From assembly GCA_038317095.1 (NCBI GenBank), contig JBBQBB010000097.1, forward strand, positions 1 to 5,510: 5,510 bases of DNA. The letters run 5' to 3'. Position 1 is the stretch's first letter; each line of letters starts with the position of its first letter. The notes below the pieces were generated by a model that worked only from the letters and a program-made list of their open reading frames with translations, did no database searches and had not been told where the DNA came from. Positions 1 through 5,510 of this stretch are shown one piece after another. Origin of the DNA: JAGXTF01 sp038317095. GTDB taxonomy: Bacteria; Bacteroidota; Bacteroidia; NS11-12g; UBA955. Position numbers and translations under genes: made by a program.

Positions 1-146
1 ATGTGCGGTTTTTGGGAGAGGATTATAAAGACAAACCCATTACGGGTTCAGGGCTTTGCCCAGAAATCTTCTACAACTCTCGGTCACATGGCTTAAGCAC
101 CAGTGGCTACAGAAAAATGATTGAACAAGGGGTAAGTGAGATTTAA
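1..146 (+). CDS. C-terminal end of an unrecognised protein (partial, 5' end outside window)
   Basis: In the third forward frame (codons start at position 3) about 47 residues run to a TAA at 144-146. The visible tail contains GEDYKDKPITGSGLCPEIFY and ends in EQGVSEI. I do not recognise the family, and the fragment shows no signal peptide, membrane segment or known catalytic motif. It is preferred over the other forward frames because it stays open longest, has an ordinary residue mix, and ends 11 bp before the methyltransferase start, as expected for two genes of one operon. Its composition (about 45% GC over 1-120, counted by hand) matches the epimerase gene and not the AT-rich methyltransferase. 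From the neighbourhood it may belong to a surface-polysaccharide locus, but this is inferred from context only. Confidence 0.6.
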   Translation, partial: VRFLGEDYKDKPITGSGLCPEIFYNSRSHGLSTSGYRKMIEQGVSEI

Positions 147-157
147 AAATATACAAC

Positions 158-982
158 ATGAAAATAACGCATATAATTACCAAATCGATTGGCTATAATA
201 AATTATTATGGTTGCTTTTTAAACCCGTGGTTAAATTCTGTAGAGGGATTGATTATTACAAAAAGCAAAAAGATGAAGAACCTGTAGTAAAAGAAGTTTT
301 AAAGGTATTTAAAAACCCAACTGTTATTCATGGTCCTTTTTCTGGATTAAAATATCCAGATTTTGAATCATTCGGAAGTGCAATTTATCCAAAATTATTA
401 GGGTGTTACGAAGCAGAATTAAATGAATTCTGGAAGTTAATATTGGCTGAAAAATATGATCTAGCAATAGATATCGGCTCTGCAGAGGGTTATTATTCAG
501 TAGGGATTGCGTTGAAATCAAAGTTTAATTTTCCCCTCATAGTGGTTGATATTAGTCCTGTAGCATTAAAAATGGTTGGTAAAATTGGAGTTTTAAATAA
601 TGTTCAGAAAAGATTAGAATTAATGCTTGGAATCACATCAAAAGAATTGGCTTTAAAATGCGAAAATAAACGAGCTTTCATTTTATGTGATGCAGAAGGT
701 TTTGAAAAGGAAATTTTTAATGTTGATATTGTCAAAAACCTTGCAAATTGCGATGTTTTAATTGAAACACATGATGTTAAAGTATTTAGAGTTTCTCAAT
801 ATTTAACAAACTTGTTTTCTGAAACACATAACATTAAAATTGTATCTTCAACAGATGATATGTATAAGTTGAATAACTATAATTTCCCTGAGTTAGTTGG
901 TTTAACTGACAAGGCTAAAATAAAAATGATGACAGAAGGAAGAAGTAATATTCAAGATTGGATATTCTGCACCCCTAAGTAA
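158..982 (+). CDS. FkbM-like class I SAM-dependent methyltransferase
   Basis: This 274-residue protein most likely transfers a methyl group from S-adenosylmethionine to a sugar or other small acceptor in the cytoplasm. Seen in the sequence: a glycine-rich SAM motif I, AIDIGSAEGYYSVG, at residues 103-116; an acidic residue ending strand beta-2 (VVDIS, Asp131), placed to bind the SAM ribose; CDAEGFEKEIF at 176-186, resembling the (K)IDVEGFE motif of FkbM-type enzymes; and VLIETHD at 199-205. The upstream block GPFSGLKYPDFES followed by PKLLGCYEAEL (59-88) resembles methyltransferases I know from LPS and capsule clusters. The first ~30 residues are basic and hydrophobic but lack a clear signal peptide. 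ATG 158 is chosen because it is the first ATG of the frame and lies 11 bp after the preceding stop; the region before it is A-rich without a Shine-Dalgarno sequence, as usual in Bacteroidota. At about 29% GC the gene is much more AT-rich than its neighbours. The acceptor cannot be told from sequence. Confidence 0.82.
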   Translation: MKITHIITKSIGYNKLLWLLFKPVVKFCRGIDYYKKQKDEEPVVKEVLKVFKNPTVIHGPFSGLKYPDFESFGSAIYPKLLGCYEAELNEFWKLILAEKYDLAIDIGSAEGYYSVGIALKSKFNFPLIVVDISPVALKMVGKIGVLNNVQKRLELMLGITSKELALKCENKRAFILCDAEGFEKEIFNVDIVKNLANCDVLIETHDVKVFRVSQYLTNLFSETHNIKIVSSTDDMYKLNNYNFPELVGLTDKAKIKMMTEGRSNIQDWIFCTPK

Positions 983-1975
983 TTATTTCCCTAAATATTT
1001 AAACCAGTCTTTTGTGGCTTCGGCAATGGAATTGGGTTCCCATATGGGTGCTTCTCTCCAATAATCTATATTTTTAAGCATTTCTTGCACGCCCTCCTCT
1101 AGTGAAACTTTGGGTTGCCAGCCTATTGTTTTGTTAATTCGCGTTGTGTCTGCAAAAGTGCAGTCAGGCTCGCCGGGTCTTTTTGGCACATAGGTAATTT
1201 CACCACCCAATAATTCCACCAATCGGTTTACGCTGTATGTGTTTCCGCTGCCAACATTGAATGCCTCACCGCCAATGTCGGATCTTTCAGACGCCATAAA
1301 ACATGCATTTGCCACATCCGTAACAAAGGTAAAATCTCTGGTTTGATTGCCATCGCCAACTACGGTAAATGGTTTGTTGTTGATTTTTTGTGCCAGAAAT
1401 ACACCAAAAACAGCCCCGTAAGTTCCGCTGGTTCTAGACCGTGGACCGTAAACATTGAAAAAACGCATGGCTGTAATGTTCATTTTGTAGATTTGGTGCC
1501 AGTACATGCACAGTTGTTCTCCCATGTTTTTGGAAACCGCGTAAGGGTACTGGCTGCGTATTTCATCGGATTCTTTGGTAGGGAAATTGTCTGGAATGCC
1601 ATAACAACTAGAAGAAGCCGCATAAATGATGCGATTAACACCATGCTGTCTGCAAGCTTCTAGAACATTGATGGTGCCATCCACATTAGATCTATGGTAT
1701 TTTAAGGGTTCTTGAATACTGGGTACAATGTCTGCAAGCGCAGCCAAATGAAATACTACGTCAACCCCAATGAAAAGTTCAAGAATTTCACCCATTTCAG
1801 CAATATCTGCTCTGTGGAATTCTACATTTTCATTTCCTTGAAGGTGTTCGATATTTCGCAAATTTCCAGTGCTCAGATTGTCAATTATTTTTACTTTGTA
1901 ACCTGCTTTTAAAAGCCTGTCTGTCATATGGCTTCCTATAAATCCCGCCCCACCAGTTACAATTGCTGTTTTCAT
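983..1975 (-). CDS. NAD-dependent sugar-nucleotide epimerase/dehydratase (extended SDR)
   Basis: This 330-residue cytoplasmic enzyme of the extended short-chain dehydrogenase family probably epimerises or dehydrates a nucleotide-activated sugar for surface glycan synthesis. The N-terminal Rossmann motif TGGAGFIGSH (residues 7-16) has GxxGxxG spacing. Asp32 at the end of beta-2 (IIDNLSTG) predicts NAD rather than NADP. FHLAAL (75-80) is the usual beta-4 segment. The catalytic set is complete: Ser121-Ser123 in AASSSCYG, then Tyr145 and Lys149 in YPYAVSK. RFFNVYGPR (171-179) is the nucleotide-sugar-side motif of UDP-glucose 4-epimerase-like proteins. The length is normal, and the tail (around APIWEPNSIAEATKDWFKYL) resembles LPS-cluster epimerases. 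It could be a UDP-hexose or UDP-hexuronate 4-epimerase; the motifs do not settle the substrate, so no symbol is given. The start is the ATG at 1973-1975 (read as CAT), with an A/T-rich leader and a candidate -7 element about 45 bp upstream. Its stop abuts the methyltransferase stop with no gap. Confidence 0.92.
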   Translation of the reverse strand: MKTAIVTGGAGFIGSHMTDRLLKAGYKVKIIDNLSTGNLRNIEHLQGNENVEFHRADIAEMGEILELFIGVDVVFHLAALADIVPSIQEPLKYHRSNVDGTINVLEACRQHGVNRIIYAASSSCYGIPDNFPTKESDEIRSQYPYAVSKNMGEQLCMYWHQIYKMNITAMRFFNVYGPRSRTSGTYGAVFGVFLAQKINNKPFTVVGDGNQTRDFTFVTDVANACFMASERSDIGGEAFNVGSGNTYSVNRLVELLGGEITYVPKRPGEPDCTFADTTRINKTIGWQPKVSLEEGVQEMLKNIDYWREAPIWEPNSIAEATKDWFKYLGK

Positions 1976-2020
1976 ATTGAATGTGTAATATTTATGAATA
2001 ATTCAAACTAGAATCGCGGG

Positions 2021-2028
2021 CAAAATTA
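2021..2028 (-). promoter_or_regulatory. Candidate Bacteroidota -7 promoter element for the epimerase gene
   Basis: Read on the minus strand, this octamer is TAATTTTG, an exact match to the Bacteroidota -7 consensus TAnnTTTG. It lies 45 bp upstream of the epimerase ATG, which would give a leader of about 40 nt. No good -33 TTTG partner sits at the usual ~19-21 bp spacing. The nearest upstream TTG on this strand (2058-2060) is 29 bp away. The call therefore rests on the -7 match and position only, and chance matches are common in AT-rich DNA. Confidence 0.35.
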
Positions 2029-2057
2029 GGGATTTAGAATCTATTTGGTGAATTTTA

Positions 2058-2070
2058 CAACAATTTGTTG
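2058..2070. promoter_or_regulatory. 13-bp inverted repeat in the divergent intergenic region, possible operator
   Basis: CAACAA-T-TTGTTG is a perfect 6-bp inverted repeat around one central base. It lies near the middle of the 138-bp gap between the divergent epimerase and protease genes. Its right arm contains the TTG that could act as the -33 element of the rightward promoter, so a protein bound here could affect that promoter. Short repeats of this kind also arise by chance in AT-rich sequence, and no regulator gene is visible. This is a weak call. Confidence 0.2.
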
Positions 2071-2098
2071 AAATTGTGGTTGTTTTTGCGGTAATTTG
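2068..2098 (+). promoter_or_regulatory. Candidate promoter for the subtilase gene (imperfect)
   Basis: TTG at 2068-2070 is followed after 21 bp by TAATTTG at 2092-2098. The second element is one base short of the Bacteroidota -7 consensus TAnnTTTG. The spacing fits the TTG/TAnnTTTG arrangement, but transcription would start only about 10 nt before the ATG at 2114, which is a short leader. No better match was found in 1976-2113. Low confidence. Confidence 0.25.
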
Positions 2099-2113
2099 TT
2101 TTTTCGATAGAAA

Positions 2114-5100
2114 ATGAAACATCTTTTTTGCATACTGGGACTCACCCTTTTGGGCAAATTAGAACTTAGGAGTCAAAATTCTACAATAGAATCCGACCAA
2201 GGTTTTGCCTTGTATGCACTTCTCACAAACAAGGTTTATGAAAAAAACATCCAAGCTCAGTTGGCGCAAGATGGAATGAAAATACGCAAATCTTGGTTTT
2301 CGTTTTCAGGAACAAACTCCGAGGTTTTACGGCGCATTTTGCGCATCGAATTTTTTAACCGTGCAGACTTTGAAAACACATTGAATTGGTTAAATGCAGA
2401 ACCACAATGGGTAGAATTGGCAGAGGAAGTTCCCAATAATTTAAAATGTTACACCCCAAATGACTACACGGCAAGTCAATGGCATTTGGGTAAAATCAAC
2501 GCACTTAATGCATGGAATGCCCAAAAGGGAAATGCTTCCATCCGCATAGCCATTGTAGACGATGCTGTGGATATTGACCATCCGGATCTTAAAAATAAAT
2601 GTTGGAAAAACACTGCAGAAATTAAGGGAAATGGCATTGATGATGACAACAATGGATACATCGACGATTATGATGGTTGGCAAACGTATTATACGATTGG
2701 AAATCCGAGGCCACCCGTAAAGTTTAGGAATGCGTATACACATGGTACGTTTTGCGCGGGTTTGGCAGGTGGGCAAACGGACAATGGAATTGGTGTTGCT
2801 TCTGTGGGTTTTAATGTATCTATTATGCCAGTTGCCTGCTACGATTCTTTAAATCCTGGCAAAGTTTGGGCGGGATATGAAGGCATAACCTATGCTGCGG
2901 ATGCCGGAGCAGAAGTCATTTCTATTTCGTGGGGTTCATATAGATACAGCAGCATTGCCCAGCAAATTGTTGATTATGCGGCTGCAAAGTGCAAAGCAAT
3001 TGTTGCGTCTGCAGGCAATGACAATTCGTCTGCACCTTTTTATCCCGCTGCATATAACAATGTAATTGCAGTTGCAGCAACGGACGCTTCAGATGTAAAA
3101 TGTAGTTTTTCTAATTACGGCGGATGGATTGATGTTTCAGCGCCAGGCAGCAATATCTACAGTTGTTTAACGGGCTCGAGCTCCCAGTATGGGTTTTTAA
3201 ATGGTACTTCTGCTTCGGCAGTAATTGCCTCTGGACTTTGTGGGTTGATGCTGTCGCGCAACCCTAAATTAACACCAGCTAAACTGGAAACATGTTTGAA
3301 GAATGGCTGCGACAATATCAGTGCTGCAAATCCTACATATTCTGGAAAGTTAGGCGCTGGAAGGTTAAATGCGAGTAATTCTGTGCTGAGTATAAAACCA
3401 TTATATTCAGATTTTACTTCCGATAAAAAAAGTATTTGCCCTTCTGATTCTATCCAATACTTCGATAAAAGTTCAAAAAATGTAATCAGTTGGTCTTGGA
3501 TTTTTGCAGGTGGAAATCCTACGACGAGTGGTTTAAAAAATCCCAAAGTTAAATATAATTCTTCGGGCAATTTTAATGTAAAATTGATTGTTTTTGACGG
3601 AGTCAATTATGACACTTTGGATTGGTTAAATTATATATCAGTTATAAAGCCAATTGCAATAATTGGGTCTGACCAAACCATTAAAAGTGGAAATTCAGTA
3701 ATAATAAATTTAACTTTAACTGGGCTTGGTCCATGGGATTTCGTAATTACAGATAGTGTTAATAATTTTACATACAAGTCTGTTTCTTCATCCCCATTTT
3801 ACACCACATTTGTGCCTTTAAAAAATACTAACTATTGGTTAAAATCATTTAATGATTCTAGATGCAAAGGTTCGGTTTCGGATACAGCAAATATTAAACT
3901 ATCCTCTTCAATAGCACCATGTGATACAAGTAGTTCGGGCCTAATTTCTGGCAAGTTTGTAAGAACAATTGACGGGGGTGGAGACGAAATTCCTCATAGT
4001 ATTACAAAACTTTCTAATGGAGATTTTATTGTCATAGGAACAACAACAAGTGGTGGTATTGGAAGTGATGATATTTTTGCATTAAGGTTAGATAATAAAG
4101 GGGCTATTGTGTGGTCTAAGACTTATGGCACAAGCAAGCAAGAATATGGTTCTCCATTTAATATTGTTGAATTAGTATCTGGCAATATTCTGATATTGGG
4201 TGCATCAAAAGGAACAAGTTATTTTGAAGGCATTATTTTGAAAATTGACAAAAAAGGGAATTTGATTTGGACAAAACGAAATGCTAATGCACAATCGCAT
4301 GACCATTTCCGATGCACATATAAAATATCGAATAGTGAAATTCTTTTGGGCGGAACCTCAGGTCAAAACAATTTGCAGGCAGCTCAACTTACAAGAATGG
4401 ACACATCTGGTAATATTGTATGGACAAAAGCACATGATCGAAGCGCTGATACTGAGCATTATATAGATGTAAAGGTTATCGGATCCTATGCCTATTGGCT
4501 AGGACACACATCCTTTGGATCAGGGGGGTATGGGTCTGTCTTTACAAAAACTAAATTAGATGGATCTACTGTGTTTAAAAAATATGTTGATTATACAGGT
4601 TATTATGACGCTGCTTTATCCTTTGCTGAAGCATATGATAATAGCGGATTCATTGCTGTTTTTTATTTTACCCCAAATGGCGCATCTGTATACGGTCAAG
4701 GCGATGTAAGTGTTGCTAGAATTGATACTACAGGTAAAATAATTTGGAGTAAAATTATTGGGGAGGCTGGCGCTGAAAATGTATCGAATGTTGTTAGAAT
4801 CGGAGTATATTATTACTTAACAGGCACAACCAAGAGTTTTGATGCTGGAAATTCAAAAGTTTTTGTCATTAAAATGGACATAAATGGAAATGTTTTATGG
4901 TCAAAAATATACGGAAAATCAGGTAGTCAATTTTCTACCTATTTTTTAGGCAAAAACATGACTACTGATGCTGATGGTGGATTGGTGATTTCGGCTACGG
5001 CAGGTGCAATAGGTTCAGATATTATGTACTTAAAGTTGAATAATTGTGGCGAATCAATTTGCGATTATAAAATTGTTACTTTTAAATCTACATCAAACAA

Positions 5101-5510
5101 TCCGGCTGTGACAGCGGCAAACCTAAATGATGTAACTCCTCTAACCTTGGGCAATAGTAGTTTTTCTGTTGGTAATTTTACTAAAACTCCGGTTTCAATT
5201 GATAAATGTCCTCCAGAAACTGCACCTAGTTGTGATGTAATACCAAATTTTGCTTTTAATTCTCGTTGTGTTAAAGATTCTGTTAGTTTCAAAGATTTAT
5301 CAATTGAGTCGAATGGACGAAAAATTGTAAGTTGGAAATGGGAATTTAGTGACAACGAAACCAAAACAGGAATTAACAACTTTAATAAAAAATTTGCCAT
5401 ACCAGGTAATTATTCTGTTAAATTGACCACATACTCCGACACGCCATATTCTTGCTCAGACACCCTCACAAAAACAATTATCATAAACGACAATTTTAAG
5501 GGCAGTGCAT
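2114..5510 (+). CDS. Secreted subtilase (S8) precursor with PKD, Ig-like and seven-unit beta-propeller modules (partial, 3' end outside window)
   Basis: The frame is open from ATG 2114 to the window edge: 1132 codons and no stop. Residues 1-20 look like a signal peptide (MKH, hydrophobic LFCILGLTLLG, likely cut near S20/Q21). Residues 22-118 form a propeptide-like segment. The S8 domain spans about 120-425 with Asp149 (IVDDAVDIDHPDL), His210 (THGTFCAGLAGG), oxyanion Asn302 (ASAGNDN) and Ser366 (NGTSASAVIASG). An acidic loop at 173-189 (NGIDDDNNGYIDDYDGW) resembles calcium-binding insertions of Bacteroidota subtilases. Then follow a PKD domain (432-511, core WSWIFAGG), an Ig-like beta-domain (514-596), a seven-unit propeller-like repeat (613-978), a beta-rich linker, and a second PKD domain (from about 1040, core WKWEFSDNE). 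Oddities are DDA in place of DTG/DSG and Val370 where subtilases have Pro. A T9SS sorting domain is likely beyond the edge but is not seen. The start is the first in-frame ATG, preceded by GATAGAAA. Role: probably an exported peptidase acting at or outside the cell surface; the substrate is unknown. Confidence 0.93.
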   Translation, partial: MKHLFCILGLTLLGKLELRSQNSTIESDQGFALYALLTNKVYEKNIQAQLAQDGMKIRKSWFSFSGTNSEVLRRILRIEFFNRADFENTLNWLNAEPQWVELAEEVPNNLKCYTPNDYTASQWHLGKINALNAWNAQKGNASIRIAIVDDAVDIDHPDLKNKCWKNTAEIKGNGIDDDNNGYIDDYDGWQTYYTIGNPRPPVKFRNAYTHGTFCAGLAGGQTDNGIGVASVGFNVSIMPVACYDSLNPGKVWAGYEGITYAADAGAEVISISWGSYRYSSIAQQIVDYAAAKCKAIVASAGNDNSSAPFYPAAYNNVIAVAATDASDVKCSFSNYGGWIDVSAPGSNIYSCLTGSSSQYGFLNGTSASAVIASGLCGLMLSRNPKLTPAKLETCLKNGCDNISAANPTYSGKLGAGRLNASNSVLSIKPLYSDFTSDKKSICPSDSIQYFDKSSKNVISWSWIFAGGNPTTSGLKNPKVKYNSSGNFNVKLIVFDGVNYDTLDWLNYISVIKPIAIIGSDQTIKSGNSVIINLTLTGLGPWDFVITDSVNNFTYKSVSSSPFYTTFVPLKNTNYWLKSFNDSRCKGSVSDTANIKLSSSIAPCDTSSSGLISGKFVRTIDGGGDEIPHSITKLSNGDFIVIGTTTSGGIGSDDIFALRLDNKGAIVWSKTYGTSKQEYGSPFNIVELVSGNILILGASKGTSYFEGIILKIDKKGNLIWTKRNANAQSHDHFRCTYKISNSEILLGGTSGQNNLQAAQLTRMDTSGNIVWTKAHDRSADTEHYIDVKVIGSYAYWLGHTSFGSGGYGSVFTKTKLDGSTVFKKYVDYTGYYDAALSFAEAYDNSGFIAVFYFTPNGASVYGQGDVSVARIDTTGKIIWSKIIGEAGAENVSNVVRIGVYYYLTGTTKSFDAGNSKVFVIKMDINGNVLWSKIYGKSGSQFSTYFLGKNMTTDADGGLVISATAGAIGSDIMYLKLNNCGESICDYKIVTFKSTSNNPAVTAANLNDVTPLTLGNSSFSVGNFTKTPVSIDKCPPETAPSCDVIPNFAFNSRCVKDSVSFKDLSIESNGRKIVSWKWEFSDNETKTGINNFNKKFAIPGNYSVKLTTYSDTPYSCSDTLTKTIIINDNFKGSA
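3950..5047 (+). repeat. Seven degenerate ~52-residue repeats within the subtilase, predicted beta-propeller
   Basis: Within residues 613-978 a pattern recurs: a short strand (NGDFIVIG-like), a glycine/serine turn, a strand ending in [K/R][I/L/M]D, a turn such as NKG/TSGN/INGN, then [I/V]-x-W-[S/T]-K. The aromatic of the last strand falls at F615, W667, W719, W770, F821, W878 and W929, giving spacings of 52, 52, 51, 51, 57 and 51. The final unit ends at LKLNNC (about 978) without its own W-S-K strand, while the first strand (FVRTIDGGGDE) precedes the first full unit. This fits a seven-bladed propeller closed by strand exchange. The repeats are conserved in protein only; no long exact DNA repeats are visible. 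Such modules usually act in binding or spacing, and no enzyme motif is seen here. Confidence 0.8.

Noticed and set aside
1..96. Short first-frame reading starting with ATG at position 1
   Set aside because: It ends at 94-96 after 31 codons. The third frame over the same bases stays open to 146 and meets the next gene with operon-like spacing.
324..521. 65-codon minus-strand frame inside the methyltransferase
   Set aside because: Antisense shadow of a gene with a clear SAM-binding motif; no motif of its own.
992..1001. Palindrome TAAATATTTA considered as a terminator
   Set aside because: It is a short, wholly A/T self-complement inside the epimerase coding sequence, with no GC stem and no T-tract; too weak to call.
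1343..1912. Two plus-strand frames (1343-1663 and 1712-1912)
   Set aside because: Both are antisense to the epimerase, whose SDR motifs are complete across these positions.
2441..2776. 111-codon minus-strand frame and a shorter one inside it
   Set aside because: Antisense to the catalytic domain, including the Asp and His motifs. The Ile- and Cys-rich product has no family features.
3157..3606. 149-codon open frame on the minus strand
   Set aside because: It lies wholly antisense to the subtilase frame, whose catalytic and PKD motifs are clear here. Its product shows no recognisable motif and it has no promoter or ribosome-binding context.
4281..4466. 61-codon plus-strand frame inside the propeller region
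   Set aside because: It is out of frame with the subtilase, which is open through the whole region, and has no recognisable features.
3950..5047. Possible DNA tandem repeat or CRISPR-like periodicity of about 156 bp
   Set aside because: The period is real at protein level, but the DNA units are strongly diverged and there are no identical direct repeats or spacers.
5065..5400. 111-codon minus-strand frame whose first residues look like a signal peptide (MANFLLKLLIPVLVSLS)
   Set aside because: It is antisense to the linker and second PKD domain. The hydrophobic start is what the complement of an Asn/Lys/Phe-rich beta-protein gives; no supporting evidence.

Overview
The window looks like chromosomal DNA from a member of the Bacteroidota. 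Ribosome binding sites are A-rich and not Shine-Dalgarno-like, base composition is low to moderate GC, and one exact match to the Bacteroidota -7 promoter element (TAnnTTTG) lies upstream of a gene. The largest gene encodes a secreted protease carrying PKD and beta-propeller modules, a style common in type IX secretion (T9SS) bacteria of this phylum. No rRNA, tRNA, CRISPR array, insertion sequence or integrase is visible.

Left part (1-1975): this looks like part of a surface-polysaccharide (LPS/O-antigen or capsule) locus. It holds the tail of an unrecognised gene, an FkbM-like SAM-dependent methyltransferase 11 bp behind it on the + strand, and an NAD-dependent sugar-nucleotide epimerase/dehydratase (extended SDR) on the - strand. 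The two complete genes converge with no base between their stop codons. The methyltransferase is about 29% GC by hand count, against about 45% on both sides, so it may be a laterally acquired cassette.

Middle (1976-2113): a 138-bp divergent intergenic region holds candidate promoters for both directions and a 13-bp inverted repeat.

Right part (2114 to the window edge): one reading frame stays open for 1132 codons and leaves the window without a stop. It encodes a secreted subtilase (S8) precursor with a signal peptide, propeptide, catalytic domain with all four key residues, a PKD domain, an Ig-like beta-domain, a seven-unit repeat of about 52 residues that should fold as a seven-bladed beta-propeller, and a second PKD domain. 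The most interesting points are the loss of the conserved proline four residues after the catalytic serine (Val370), kexin-like signatures around the Asp and His, the regular repeat register with an apparent 'velcro' closure, and a fall in GC from about 43% to about 32% where the catalytic part gives way to the accessory modules.

The left genes probably modify or supply sugars for surface glycans. The right gene makes an exported, probably cell-surface or secreted, enzyme. Nothing in the sequence ties the two parts into one pathway, and they appear to be separate transcription units.
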